DNA of 64,000 nt from Petaurus breviceps papuanus (GCA_028583685.1 JAMXIF010000073.1:8697567-8761566), one strand, 5' to 3'; counted from the first letter of the stretch, positions 31,806 to 43,851 are shown. Translations and numbers: made by a program. The notes: generated from the sequence alone by a model not told the origin.

Positions 31806-31950
31806 TTTGCTTTTTGGAGGGGCAATCGGGGTTAAGTGACTTGCCCAAGGTCACATGACTAGTTTTTGTGTTAAGTGTCTGAGCCCAGATTTGAACTCAG
31901 GTCCTCCTGACTCCAGAGCCGGTGCTCTATTCACTGCCACCTAACCGCCC
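31806..31950 (-). repeat. Marsupial SINE type A
   Basis: Antisense copy: 'caatcggggttaagtgac', 'gatttgaactcaggtcc'. Target-site duplication of about 17 bp with one mismatch at about 31788-31805 and 31951-31967. Confidence 0.92.
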
Positions 31951-31967
31951 ATTTTAATAAATTTTTT

Positions 31968-32525
31968 ATCTTATGCATTTAAAAACAATGCTGTGAATGA
32001 TGTGACTATACAGAGTATTTTCTGAATTATTCAAAATTTTTCACTATACCTGATGCCAACATGCCAAGAAATGTGTTCCTGCTGATGATAGCACAACACT
32101 TAGAATTAAAGGGCTAGGATTAGAGCTCCTTTTTTGAGAGAAAACTCTTATTTCTATTTCCTTGATGCAAAAAAAAACATGGCAATATCTAGGGTGAACA
32201 AAAATATAATTTTCACCTGTCCCTTCCCAATGATGAATGCAGAATGTTCATCACTAATGGGGATTATCATAGGATTGTTTGTAGGCCATAAAGTGTTAAC
32301 TAGACCAATGACCTCTGTAAATTTTTAATCAGGTAGGCAAAGTATTTTATGTTTCTCCTTCAAGAAGTGTCTTTATTTGGCTTTCTGCTCTTGAATCATT
32401 TATTTGAAGAAGTATTCATTTGTACACTTAGTTTAATTTGCCTATTCCTTAAATGGTAGGATGGATCTATAATATTTCAAAAGTATCAATACTTGAATAT
32501 AGATTTTAATAAAATATATCGTAAA
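31968..32525. other. No gene recognised
   Basis: AT-rich sequence with no named feature. Confidence 0.4.
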
Positions 32526-32737
32526 CTAGAGGTGTCAGACATACAATCCCCTCACCCCCCACATTGCAGCCTGTAAAACTCTGGAGTGCTGCCTGATGAA
32601 CCAGATTAAAATGAAATTAGGAAATATTTAACAAAATAAAAATACAGTAGAGCATAGGTAATGTTAATATATAGTTTTCTAAATTAATATCATACCCTCA
32701 GAGATCCTTATGTCTATTTGAGTTTGACATCACTGTT
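32526..32737. mobile_element. hAT-like non-autonomous DNA transposon
   Basis: The ends 'tagaggtgtcagac' and 'gagtttgacatcactg' are imperfect inverted repeats of the CAGGGGTGTCAAACTC type. The internal text 'accagattaaaatgaaatta' and 'ggaaatatttaacaaaat' is characteristic of this short dispersed element. It has no transposase, and no 8-bp duplication is still visible. Confidence 0.65.
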
Positions 32738-32879
32738 GCAAGTAGTAGTCTAGATTTGGGAAGAAAATGGCTCAGATCCTTCTTGTTTAAAAAGTGTTAT
32801 CTGATAAGGTGTGGATTCTCCACCCACCCCCTTTGTTTATTTTAAAAGATTTTGCTGTTCTCTTTTGTTTTTAATTTCA

Positions 32880-33080
32880 CCTTCATTTGTGAATGCACTC
32901 TACTCCCACACCCTTCCCAAAAGAATAACAAATAAAAATTTGGAAAAGCAATTTGGCATTACCAAATTTGTACTAACAAATTAACTGAGCCTAACACTCC
33001 ATACTCATGTTCCCCCACCTCTACAAAGAAGGAAGATAGACTTTTTCATCTCTTCCCCTGGGACCAATTGCCTTTATTAT
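32880..33080. repeat. Possible LINE 3' fragment
   Basis: 'ttcccccacctctacaaag' and 'tcatctcttcccctgggacc' resemble the antisense LINE 3' text seen at 33.7 kb. Weak. Confidence 0.3.
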
Positions 33081-33179
33081 TCATTAAAGCTGGGTAAACA
33101 AAGATAAAGTACTTGTGGAATTGTCTGAATCATCAAGCAAATAGCATAGATATTATGGGATAATATAATTTGTAGAAGA

Positions 33180-33312
33180 GACTTCAGAGGTTATCTAGTC
33201 CAATAGGTGAGGAAACTGAAGCTCCAGATATGAACTGTTTTAATCACTCTAGTAGCAAAAGACAAGCTGGAATTTAGGGCTTGATAGCCCGACTCCAAAC
33301 TACTATTTTTTT
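33180..33312 (-). repeat. MIR-type SINE, antisense
   Basis: 'taggtgaggaaactgaagc' and 'agcccgactccaaactac' fit a decayed antisense MIR. Confidence 0.5.
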
Positions 33313-33409
33313 CTACTATTCCAAGCAAAAGAATGCCAAAATGGCTCCACCAAGTTTATATACTAAACCTAGACTTTTCAAAGGCCTTTATGACTTATAA
33401 TATTGGTTT

Positions 33410-33572
33410 AAAAAATAATTTTATGTGTTTTGCATAACTACAAATGTATAACACATCATATTACTTGCCAGAGGGGGAGGGAGAGAATTTGGAACTCAAA
33501 ATTTGAAAAAAAAAATGTTAAAATTGTTTTTATGTGTAATTGGGAAAAAATAAAATATTAAGAAAAATGTTT
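33410..33572 (+). repeat. L1 3' end
   Basis: 'gagggggagggagagaatttgg', 'aactcaaaatttgaaaa' and 'taaaattgtttttatgtg' are the terminal text of L1, ending in an A-rich tail. Confidence 0.65.
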
Positions 33573-34010
33573 TATTGATCTTTTGTTTTTACTTACATTT
33601 CCCACTTTATCCCTCCCCAACATCTTCTCAGAGAGCTATCTCCTAAAATAAAGAAGAAAAAAAGGATAAGGAAAAAAAATTAAAAACTACATGTTTAAAA
33701 AAAAAGTCTGATGTTGTATACAGTGTTCTACTCCCATGGTCCCCCCTACCTTTGGAAGGTGTCATTTATCTCTTCTTTGGGACAGAAGCTTGGCCATTAT
33801 AATTTCCCAGTATTTGTCTTCCAATTATTTGGTTGTTCTTTTTACTTACATTTTTGGTACTTGTTGTGTCTGTTATATTCATGGTTCAGCTTCTTTTTTT
33901 CATCAGTTCCTATAAGTCTTTTGATCCTCTGCTTTCTTTCCTCATATCCATCACATTCATGGACAGCAATTAAAAAAATACTGTTTGAAATAGTCTTTGC
34001 CTACTGTTTT
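33573..34010 (-). repeat. Older L1-type 3' end, antisense
   Basis: 'gtctgatgttgtatacagtg', 'tctcttctttgggacagaag' and 'ggttgttctttttactta' match the antisense 3' region of an old marsupial LINE. It stands tail to tail with the previous copy. The 110-codon frame here is a shadow. Confidence 0.5.
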
Positions 34011-34344
34011 CTCCGAGCACAGAAGATTAAAAGCAGCCAATGAATGAATAGGACTGCTAGAAAACCTTCAAATGCAGAGAAAAAATGACAGCCTGTCAAG
34101 GAGAGAGCAGACAAAAAAAAAGACAAGCGTAGATCTATACTTTTGTACCAAATATTCAAAAATGATGATCCTGAATCATTAAGAAAAGGACGTCCAGTGT
34201 CCTGCATTTAATAGGGTTGTGAAGAATATAACACATTTGGAAAAGGTTTTTTTCCTAAATTATTAAAATTCATATCCAAAGGAATAAACTTCCATTATCT
34301 AGAAAATCAGTTATGTAGAATACCCCATTTCCCTTGTTGAGAAA

Positions 34345-35600
34345 ACAGGGTTCAAGGAACATTTACTGAGCACCTATTCTATGAAGGGCACAGGGCTACA
34401 GAAGCAAAGCATGTCTGTCTTCTGGGAGCTTATATGAGGAGGTGAGGGGGGGTTACAACATGTACCCCAAATAGTATAATGCAAAGTAGTTTGAGAAGGG
34501 AGAGAACACAGACAACTGAGAGCCATCCGAGATGCCTTCATAAAAGAGGCAACACTAATTAAGCTTTTAAAGTCAGCTAGTTGAGGCAGTGGATAGAGTG
34601 GGCTTGGAGTTATGAAGACCTGTGTTCAAATCCAGCCTCATATACTTAATAGCTCTGTGACTCTTGACAAGTCCCATACCCTCTGTCTGCCTACATTTTT
34701 CTCAACTGTGAAACAGGGATAATAAGAACACTTACCCCTGAAGTTTGTTGTGAGAAGCAAATGAGATAATATTTGTAAAACTTAAGGCCTGTAATGTTTT
34801 GGGTATTTAACAAATTCCTTCCTTAATCAAAGAATGACAAGGATTTTAAGAAGCAGAGATAGAGACAGCTATTTATTACAAATGTGTTCTATACGAATGG
34901 TTGGAGGTGGGAAATTGTGTGTTGAATTCGGGAAACAACCAGAAGTCTGATATGACAGAAATACAGATTTTATAAAGTAGTATATAAAATTATACATAAA
35001 ATAAAACTAGAAAGTAAGGTTGGAGCCAGATTATAAAAGACCTCAATCATAGGCTGGGAGTTTGTATTTATCCTAGAGGTAGTGGTCAGGCGCTGAAAGT
35101 TTTTTAATCAAGGAAGTGACATGGTCAAGTTTGTGCCTTAGGAAAGTTATCTTGGCATCATAGTGGAGAATAGATCAGAGAAGGAAGAAACCCTGGAAGC
35201 AAGGATACCATTTAGAAGGCTATTACAGTCCTACCTACCCCTGAGATGAAGAGTCTGGGACTTTGGTGTGAATATGTGAGTAGAAAGAGAGAGATAGATA
35301 AGAGATGTGGAGATGAAATTGATGAGACCTAGCAAATGGATATCAGGGTTGAGGGAAATAATATTTGAATGCTATGAGTGCTTTTGAGTTTCCTAGAGAG
35401 AAAAAAGAGGGTTTAGGAAAGAGCCTTGGAAGACACCTAAACCAGGGGAATGGGAGTTCCGTGATAAGCCTGCTAATGGGAATGATAGTAGGACACTTAT
35501 CACAGAAGCCAAGAGAAGATTGAATATCTACTAGGAGAGGATGGTCCACCAGTATCAAGAGCTCCAGAGAGGTGCAATAGACTCTTGGATTTTAGCGATT
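34345..35600 (-). repeat. L2 LINE, long antisense copy
   Basis: It runs from the L2 3' end ('cattt actgagcacctattc') through 'gccagattataaaagacctc', 'gaagtgacatggtcaag' and 'agaaggctattacagtcc' to 'agaagccaagagaagat'. A MIR-type SINE (34,565-34,815) is inserted. Confidence 0.75.
34565..34815 (+). repeat. MIR/Ther-type SINE
   Basis: 'ggcagtggatagagtgggc', 'gtgttcaaatccagcctc', 'ctctgtgactcttgacaag' and 'gcaaatgagataatatttg' form an almost complete old CORE-SINE inside L2. Confidence 0.75.
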
Positions 35601-35954
35601 AAGAAGTTATCTTATTAGTGCCCTAACATGACAGTTACCTACATTTGTATAGACAAGCCTATATTCTCAATCATCCTTGTTGGACTGTTCTTTTGTCTTG
35701 ACTTTCTGTTTACTTGCTGGTAAATCTTTAACAACCAGCTCTCTGAAACACATGACAAACTTTTAAGTTTAATTTGCATTAGTAACAGTTTCTCTATCAC
35801 ATCCTCAAGTCTACTCTAAACAGTCAACAACAATTAATCAAGCCCTGATTTCTGTAGTATAAATGTTCACCCTGAAAAGGTAGCAATTGGCTCCCTCACA
35901 CTCCTGAATTTACTTTAGTTTCTTTGGTAATTAAATTCCATTTCAGTCCATTCA
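35601..35954. other. No gene recognised
   Basis: AT-rich sequence with no named feature. Confidence 0.4.
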
Positions 35955-36080
35955 AAAAACTTAAAAGCATATATTTTGTGCCATGCTAGGTACTCTGAGG
36001 ATATATGATAGAATAAAAATGTAGTTTCTGATCTCATGGGGCACATAGTCTTATAATAGAAATAAAACTATATTTGTCTT
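35955..36080 (-). repeat. L2 LINE 3' end, antisense
   Basis: 'agcatatattttgtgcca', 'tgctaggtactctgagga' and 'ctgatctcatggggcac' are decayed antisense L2 terminus. Confidence 0.5.
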
Positions 36081-36242
36081 CCAGTGAATCAACCCTATCA
36101 TGGATATTACCAAAAACTTTGAGCAAGATGGTGAAATGAGAGGTCATATAAAAGCCTAGCTCCCTAATATCATCTGTGAGAACTGAGAAACATCTAAAAG
36201 TTTAATAAAGAAGGGAAAGATAACACCAAAAGTTTAAAAGGA

Positions 36243-36393
36243 GGGGCGGCCAGGTAGTACAGTGAGTAAGAGCACCAGTCCCAGTGTCGGGATGACCTGG
36301 GGATCAAATCCAGGCCCAGACACTTAGCACCCACCCAGAAACACCTGGCCGTGTAACCTTGAGCAAGTTACTTAACCCCAATTGCTTAAAAAA
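36243..36393 (+). repeat. Marsupial SINE type B
   Basis: Sense copy starting 'ggggcggccaggtagtacag', body 'cctggggatcaaatccagg', end 'taaccccaattgcttaaaa'. Perfect 15-bp target-site duplication AAAAGTTTAAAAGGA at 36228-36242 and 36394-36408. Confidence 0.93.
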
Positions 36394-36765
36394 AAAAGTT
36401 TAAAAGGACTAGCCATTCAGAAAAAGTGAAGATAAGTAAGTAGGAAAAAATCCTCCAACACAATACATATTACAGAAAAAAGAACTCCAAGGGAAAACAC
36501 CAGAAAGAAAAAATGAACATTAGCAACAACAATAGAAAAGCAGCTAAAACTTTCATGAGGCAACCAATTGAATAATAAATCCTTTAGAGAAAATAAGTAA
36601 TTGGGTGGGGTGATTTGACATTGGTAAAAAGATCTGTCAGTGATGTTTTAAAGGAAAGGGATAAAATTATACTGAAACTTTAAAGTGTTGGAAGATCTAT
36701 AAAATGTAAATTAATATGTAAGTAAAAAATAGAATTATCCTGCTGGAAGGTGAAAGCTTGGTAAC

Positions 36766-37400
36766 ATTTTTTTTTTAAAGCAATCGGGGTTAAGTAACTT
36801 GCTCAAGGTTACACGGCCAGGTGTTTCTGGGTGGGTGCCAAGTGTCTGAGCCCAGGATTCGATCTCCAGGTCATCCTGACACTGGAGCCGGTGCTCTTAC
36901 TCGCTGTGCTACCAGGCCGCCCCTTGGTAACATTTTTAATATTTATTTTGTTGTTGTTACATTTTGAGTTTTAAGCTATCTCCCTTCTTCCTTCCCTCCC
37001 AACCCTGCACTAGATAAGGCCAATGTTTGACACATATAAGTATACATGTTTCCATTTATCACTTCTTTCTCTGGAAGTGGGTAACATCTTCCTTCCTAAA
37101 TCCTTTGTAGTTGGTTTGAATGTTAATATTACTCAGAATAGTTTGGTCATTCACAGTTACTCTTCAAATAATATTGTTGTTACTGTATACTATGTTCTCG
37201 GTTATACTATGTATACTTGGTATACTATGTATACTATGGTTCGGCTCATTTCACTGCATTATTTCATTCTAGTTTTTCTAAAATCAACCTGCTTGTCATT
37301 TCTTAGAGTACAGTTGTATTCTATCACAATCATACCACAGCTTATTCAGCCATTCCCCATTTGATGGGCATCTCCTTAATTTCCAGTTCTTTGCTACCAC
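36766..37400 (-). mobile_element. 5'-truncated L1, antisense, with SINE B in its tail
   Basis: Antisense text of the L1 ORF2 C-terminus and 3' UTR ('cctttgtagttggtttgaat', 'ccccatttgatgggcatctc'). A perfect 12-bp target-site duplication AAGCTTGGTAAC lies at 36754-36765 and 37401-37412. A SINE B lies at its poly-T end, its own duplication overlapping that of the L1. Confidence 0.85.
36772..36923 (-). repeat. Marsupial SINE type B
   Basis: Antisense copy: 'caatcggggttaagtaac', 'acggccaggtgtttctgg', 'gtgctaccaggccgcccc'. Perfect 14-bp target-site duplication TTGGTAACATTTTT at 36758-36771 and 36924-36937. Confidence 0.93.
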
Positions 37401-37412
37401 AAGCTTGGTAAC

Positions 37413-38840
37413 TCTTAAATTATCTTTCTGGGTTCCTCCTGGGTTCTTTAATTTTTACTCATAAAGTTATTTGATTCCCAAAAAATGTGAAGAAATTTTG
37501 AACATCCTACTTCAAGAAATCACAGAAGGAAATTTCTTGGATTTTTTTTACGTTTGAGGCACAGTTTAAAGAGAAACTAAATCCACTGGACAACAGAAAT
37601 GAAGTCAGAGTCAAATCACCCAAAAATATTGTCATCAGATTACAAAATTTCACTGACAATTAAGTTTATAGAGAACTAAGATGAGAAACCTCACTTTGGA
37701 TAGATCCAAAAATCATTAAGTGCCTACTGTGTACCACACTCTTGTCAAGGAGTGCCAGTTTGAACCATGCAGGATTAATTATCTAGGATGGGAAATAACA
37801 AGAAAAACCCAAAACAGTATGTTTTTACAATCAAGAGATAATTTGGGTCATGCCAAAGATTAATGTCCCTTCATCCACACTACAGAAATGGAAAGAAAAA
37901 AAAATCCAGTTCTCTACAACTATTCCAGGAGATTCTGCAGGAGAAAATAAGGCTTTGAAGGTCAAATCAACCCAGAAGCATAACTTCCACAGATAATGGA
38001 CTAGCTAAAACTTTTAATAACAAGATTAACTATGTATATCACTGAGGTAAGGCATTAATAAATTTTAGTATTTTATGTCTTTATGGGCATTTGATGTAAA
38101 TGTTATTAGTGAATTAAGTTTGATTATGTTCCTTATTCAGATACATTCAGTTAAAGGAATCTAGTTGGCACAATGGATGGGGGGTGGGTATAGGGGAACT
38201 GGGGAGAATACCAAAGAACCCTTAGAAATATCTAAGGTTACATGAGTCTGAAGCCATATCCTGGCTCTCACCCATCAGAGGTGGGAAATGCAACCAACAG
38301 CCTTAGTTCATTGCACAGGGAGACAAAGTCAGCTTGTTCATTTCTTGGAGCACTGGGAGTCACAAAAATCAACAGGACCTACTAATAGTCTGGTTCTAAG
38401 AACCAGAGGACTGTGTGCAGGAGGCCCAAGACGGGGCATAATCTCCAACATTTTAGTGAAGCTTGTCAAGGGATAGGACAAACTCCCATTTGGAGGATTA
38501 TGCAGGGAGAATATAATCCCAGAAATGGACCACCAAGTTAGTGAGATTGAGGCAGAGGATGGAGCCTAATACCAGCCAGCCCATTCAGATCAGCAGCTGT
38601 GGTAGCACCCAGACTACAGAGAAAGAGGACTAAACAAAATCTATCCCAGCTCCACCAAGACTGCTAGAAGGACTGGCTTGGACATAAAATCCCAATCCAA
38701 GAATTAAGACTGAAAATGAAACAGAAGGAAACACCAGACATGATAGAAAGATTAGATGATAGTATATGTAGATAGTAGATAAATTGGTAGCTAAATGGTT
38801 AGATAACTAGATTCAAAGAGTAGTCATTACTGGCTTAATT
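37413..38840. other. No gene recognised
   Basis: About 1.4 kb without a repeat I can name. Short frames such as 38288-38476 show no known domain. Confidence 0.4.
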
Positions 38841-39025
38841 TCAGTTTAGCAAGATGAGCTCCAGGAATGTGTTAGTCTTACTGGGTTACTTATGGTTTTG
38901 TTGTTTATAATCAATAACTTGAATAAAGGCATACATGGCATTCTTAGCCAATTTACGTATGACAGGAAGCTGAGAAACATAGCCAGTACACTGGAAGCAG
39001 ACTCAAAATATTTTAATAGGTTATT

Positions 39026-39226
39026 CATGAGTCAGCAAACTAAGGTCTGTGGACCAAAGATAGCCTGCTGCTTGTTTTCTTTGGGCTCATGAGCCCTATA
39101 AATGATTTTCACGTAAAAAAAAGCCATCATATTTTAAAATGTAAAGACCATTCTTAGCTCAGGGGCAATATTAAATTAGTCTACCAGGGCAGATTTTATC
39201 TTTGGGCAGTAGTTTGCTGGCCCCTG
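39026..39226. mobile_element. hAT-Charlie-like non-autonomous element
   Basis: The ends 'catgagtcagcaaacta' and 'tagtttgctggcccctg' are imperfect inverted repeats of the hAT type. The internal text includes 'aggtctgtggaccaaag'. Length about 200 bp. It is old; no 8-bp duplication is preserved. Confidence 0.6.
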
Positions 39227-39544
39227 AGCTAGAGCACTGGGAACATGAAATTCAAAAGGGGCAAATGTAAAGTCTAATACTTGGGCTCACAAATTGAGCT
39301 TCACACGTAGGGTTAGATAGTAGTTTATCAGAAAAAAAGAGGGGGTGTGAAGGGGAAAGGGATCTAGTAGACTCTAAGCTCAATATGAGTCAGCATTGTG
39401 AGAGAATCCTGTGCTGCCTTAAGAGGAAGCATAGCCAACAGAAATAAGGCTGTGATAAGTCCACTGTACGCTGCCCTGGTCATACCACATTTGGAATTGA
39501 TGTTCACTTCTGGGCACCACAGTTTAGGAAGGACATTGGCAAGC

Positions 39545-39935
39545 TGAAAAGGATCATAGGATCATAGACTTAGAACTGGGAGGGACCTTAAAGGTCATTA
39601 AATTCAGCCCAGCCCTCTCATTTTACAAATGAAACTGAGGCACAAAGATTAACTCACTTGCCCAAGGTCACATAATTCAATGGAAGTGGGATTTAAATGT
39701 AGGGTTGGTTTTTTTTGCTTTTTGGAGGGCAATTGGGGTTAAGTAACTTGCCCAAGCTTCTTACACTGCTAGTATTTTTGTGTAAGTGTTAAATGTCTGA
39801 GGCCGGAACCGAACTCAGGTCCTCCTGACTCCAGGGCCAACGCTCTACTCACTGTGCCACCTAGCTGCCCCCAAAATGTAGACTTTCTGACTCCAAGTCC
39901 AGTGGCCTGTTTACTATGTTGCTGCCTGAGGTGAG
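39545..39935 (-). repeat. MIR-like SINE, antisense, split by SINE A
   Basis: 'gaactgggagggaccttaa', 'aactgaggcacaaagatta', 'cttgcccaaggtcacat', then after the SINE A 'ctgactccaagtccagtgg'. Confidence 0.65.
39703..39873 (-). repeat. Marsupial SINE type A
   Basis: Antisense copy with 'ggggttaagtaacttgcc', 'aactcaggtcctcctgac' and 'ctgtgccacctagctgcc'. Target-site duplication AAATGTAG at 39695-39702 and 39874-39881. Confidence 0.9.
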
Positions 39936-40544
39936 CAACTAAGATAGTGAAAGGCCTTGAGATCCAATGATGTCAGGATCAGGTGAAATAACTGGGGATG
40001 TTTATCCTTGTAGGAAAAAAAAAAAAGATTTACGGGACATAATAGCTCTGTTCAAGTACCTAAACATCTATCATGTAGAATAGGGACTAGACGTCTATTT
40101 AGCTCCACAGGACAGAACCAGAAACAAATGGTAGAAACTACAAAGTGATAAATTTCAAGTCAGGAAAAACTTCTTAACAGAACTGTCCATAAGTGGAGTA
40201 GACTTCCTTGAGAACAACCAATTATCCCTTGAGATGGAAACTAGATAACTACTTGTTGGCTATGCTGCAGTGAGGATTCCTTTTTGAATATGGAGTGAAC
40301 ATTTTGTTACAGAGGTCCCTCCCAACTCTGATAGTCTCTGATTTTGTGAAATTGTAGATAAAGATAATAAATTGCCTCAAGAAAAAAAAATAGTGGGAGA
40401 TAAGATACATAAATATGTTATGGACACTTATTTTTAACATATTTGAGTTTTATTTAATGAAGATCTCATCATTGTATAAGGAGCTCCCAGTTTGGAACTT
40501 CTTTTACAAATATAGTAAACAATCCATGACTAGGTAATTTCTAG

Positions 40545-40680
40545 GGAGTTATTTAAATCACAGAGATTAAGTGACTTGGTCATGGTCACATAACTAGTAA
40601 ATATGGCAGGTAGAATTTGAAACCAGATCTTCCTGACTACAAGTCCAATACTTTATCCACTATTCCATGTTGCCTACCAG
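40545..40680 (-). repeat. MIR-type SINE, antisense
   Basis: 'agattaagtgacttggtc', 'tagaatttgaaaccagatc' and 'tccactattccatgttgcc'. Confidence 0.65.
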
Positions 40681-40739
40681 GGTATCAAATAAATCTATCA
40701 AAAATATTTTAATCAACAAAAGAGAGAAAGAGCAAAACA

Positions 40740-41215
40740 ATTAGGATCACAAGTTAAAAGCTAGAATGACAGCAGATTAAGAACTTTTAATTAAACAAGG
40801 AAGAAATTATGAAAATAAAAGAAGAGATTAATAAAATTGAAAAACCCACTACACTGATACATAAAACTAGGAGTTGGTTGGGAGGAGAGGTGCTAATAAA
40901 AATAGAAAAGCAATTGGATAACCTGCTTTTTTAAAAGAGAGGAAAATCAAAATGTTCAAATCAAAAATGAAAAAGAATTTGCAATGATTAAGGAGTAAAT
41001 AAAAGAAAATAAATTGTTGTAAACTATTTTGCCTAATTATATCTAACAAAACTGACTAGATAAAATTGATGAATACTTACAAAAATATAAAACACCAACA
41101 TTAAAAAAAGAAATAGAGTATTTAAATAACCCAATATCAGTAAAAGAAACCAAATGAGCCATTTATGAACTCCCAAAGGAAAAAAAAATCCAATAAATAA
41201 ATTAAGCCCTGATTT
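40740..41215 (+). repeat. L1 ORF2 fragment, sense
   Basis: 'agattaataaaattgaaaaac', 'actaggagttggtt', 'gatgaatacttacaaaaat', 'ataaaacaccaacatt' and 'aataacccaatatcag' follow L1 ORF2 between endonuclease and reverse transcriptase. Decayed. Confidence 0.6.
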
Positions 41216-41278
41216 GAAATGTTTGCCAACACTCCAAGTAGGTCCTTACCTTCTCAAGACTCAACCTCCCCTCCTTTC

Positions 41279-41450
41279 TTTTTTTTTTTTATATATATAT
41301 ATTTTTAAGCAATCGGGGTTAAGTAACTTGCTCAAGGTTACACGGCCAGTTATTTCTGGGTGTGGTGCTGAGTGTCTGAGCCCGGGATTCGATCTCCAGG
41401 TCGTCCCAACACTGGAGCCGGTACTCTTACTCGCTGAGCCACCTGGCCAC
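41279..41450 (-). repeat. Marsupial SINE type B
   Basis: Antisense copy with a TA run inside its T-tail, 'taagtaacttgctcaagg', 'cccgggattcgatctcc' and 'gagccacctggccac'. Perfect 14-bp target-site duplication CCTCCCCTCCTTTC at 41265-41278 and 41451-41464. Confidence 0.93.
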
Positions 41451-41689
41451 CCTCCCCTCCTTTCAATCACAGTTAAGCCATTGCTTTGTCCCAAAACCCC
41501 TGCCACCATTGCTTCCTGATTCTTTACTGCCTTCTGGAGAAACATCAGTTCACTTTTTTCTACTTTTCCACATCAAGCAAAGGCTCTTTTAGCAACCTTC
41601 CAATCTACATATATGGGTTCAAATTATCTGGACCTCTATTGTTAGGTGTTATTTGGCTGTATTCACATCAGCCTGTCTCACTTCTTCAG

Positions 41690-42460
41690 GAGAACCTGAG
41701 TTTAATTCTTGGTTTTGCCTCTTTATTACCTGTGTAACTTTGGACAAGTCTTCTCCATGCCTGCAACAGCAAGCACCCTAGCATACCCAGGATGGCTACT
41801 AGCACAGGTTCTTTGATCTGCTTTTCTAAAGGAAAGAAACTCAAAAGGGGTCAACAATCCTACTTTAATCATATATATATCTGTATATATCTATATATAT
41901 CTATATATATAATTTAGCTAGTTCAGGGGGAAAAGTCAGCACCCAAACTTCAGAGAAAATACAAACAGAAATTACAAGCAGACAAAAAACAAAGACATAG
42001 AAAACAACAAAATTCAACATACCAACAGACAGGACCTCTAGCTATCTGACCATTACATACATACATAGTTACCAGAGAGAGAAGCACCAACATCTGGGTT
42101 TTCAAAGCCAGGGAGTTCAACAGCTACCCAGACTCTCATCTGGTCAAATCACACAACTCTTCCCATAAGTAAGCCCCAAAGCAAAATCTTACCTCACAAT
42201 ATACATACCCTTCTTCAGGGTCAGAGGATATCACAACCTTTGTGACCCACTGCCTAATTACAAAGTAACAAAAAGTGTGGGCCTTCTTGTCCACTTAAGC
42301 AAGCTTCTCCAAGTGAGGCCTATTAATGGATGGGGAAGATTTTCAACTCCCCTTACCATTACAAGGCCTCAGTTTCCACTTCTGTAGAATGAGGAGGTTA
42401 CAGTATAGTCTTCTGAAGAGTCTTCTAGTTCTAAATTCTTAGATAACATTCTTTGATCTG
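41690..42460 (+). repeat. MIR-type SINE split by a 600-bp insertion
   Basis: The left part ends 'gtgtaactttggacaagtc' (about 41,750). The right part starts 'ggcctcagtttccacttct' (about 42,364). These abut in an intact MIR, so about 600 bp were inserted. Confidence 0.55.
41757..42361 (-). mobile_element. Candidate retroviral LTR fossil (solo)
   Basis: The insertion in the MIR has no coding frame, includes a TA microsatellite (41,869-41,912), and begins TG and ends near CA on the plus strand. Its overall text resembles a marsupial ERV LTR on the minus strand. No internal retroviral region is present and no clear duplication was found. It looks old and decayed. An unrelated repeat is possible. 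Confidence 0.3.
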
Positions 42461-42464
42461 CCTT

Positions 42465-43640
42465 TTTACTTGCTGGCGATTATACCTAGGTAGCACCTGA
42501 AGTGGCCTCTTCTGTAGCTATTATGAGACACTTCTCCATCCCTCTCCACAGGGGATCTATGTTCCTGATTCCTATCCCAGTTAGGGCAAGTGACTTTTTT
42601 TTTACCTCTTTCCTGCCTTAGAGGAAAGGCAGTTTGCCTCCCCACAATCTCAGCACTTAATATCGAAATTTTCTGAGGTTAAAGTTAAATATACCCACTC
42701 CTCTTCACTGGTCTTTTCCACTCTTTGCCATGTTCTGCCATGAAAATTGTCTTAAAACTTTAATAAATCTTAGGCGGTTGCCAAAACATTGATGGGAGGG
42801 AAGGGCATGAGCAATTCATCTTCTACTGGCATTCTTGCCATCACAACAAAGTCCTTGACCCCTTTCAAAACTGTATTTTTGATATCATGTATCTCATCAG
42901 TGTGTACTTACCTCAAAATATCCCCTTGGTCAGTCTCCTATAAAGGAGTGAAATATTATAGAGATTTAATATTCTTTCATCGGCTCTTAGGCATGTGTAG
43001 GCATGTACATAGGTCAAAGGAGAAACCTACTGGAGGAAATAGTATAGAATAAAGCAGTAGTTACATGAATACTGCTGGGAATGTTATTATAGAACTGGCA
43101 TTAAGATAATTTAGGGTGTGTCTCTTCTGAAAACTTCCCTGATAACAAATTGTATTTTGTAAGTGGTATTCAGTGGTAGCTCACCATAGAAACTTCATTA
43201 ACAAGTCTCAGCTAAACATTCTTCCCTGCTATGCTGATACCCAATATTAACTCCATTTATAAAATGTAAGTGGTAATAATCCTTGTGATTCTAAGTTATA
43301 TAAAACCCTATTGGTGATTTATTAATAGTTAGACTTTTTATAAAACATAGTGGCTGGTAATGATGACATGCCTATATATACTTTATATTGTTTATTTGGA
43401 TTGAATAGGTGTGTCTAGTCTTAAACTAGGTATAATATTATAAGTTAAAATTTTAATAAATTAATGTTTTAAAAAGTTGCCACATGACATTGCTTCTTTT
43501 ACCTACATCTTCTCTAGAAACATCTTTCTTTCAACTTTCCTTTTCTCCCTCTCCAGTGGCTTAGGTCTTCTTTATCACCACCCTCCCTCTATTGTTTTTC
43601 TTTATTTTTTTTCTTTAGTGAAGATGACAGTCTGAATGTA
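42465..43640. other. No gene recognised
   Basis: About 1.2 kb without a named repeat. The 87-codon frame at 42789-43052 shows no known domain. Confidence 0.4.
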
Positions 43641-43644
43641 GAAC

Positions 43645-43851
43645 TGATTTTGGAGTCAGGAATATCTGGGTTCTAATGGGTCTTCAGACACTTACTAGTT
43701 GTGTTACCTAAGACAAATCACTTAACCTCTGAGCCTCAGTTACATCTGTAAAAATGGGGATAATACTACCACCTATTCCTCAGGATGGTTATGCTGATCA
43801 AGTGAAACAATGTATGTTAAATTTAAAAAAAAACTTTGAAGTGCAGTAAAA
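43645..43851 (+). repeat. MIR-type SINE
   Basis: 'ttttggagtcaggaatatc', 'cacttactagttgtgttac' and 'gagcctcagttacatctg', ending 'tttgaagtgcagtaaaatg'. Confidence 0.7.

Larger units (their letters stand above)
38840..40345 (+). repeat. CR1/L3-like LINE with nested insertions
   Basis: Sense landmarks in order: 'gatgagctccaggaatgtg', 'gtcataccacatttggaatt', 'cacttctgggcaccacagt', 'tcaggaaaaacttcttaac', 'ctgtccataagtggagtag'. Inside it lie a hAT-like element (39,026-39,226), a MIR-like block (39,545-39,935) and a SINE A (39,703-39,873). Confidence 0.65.
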
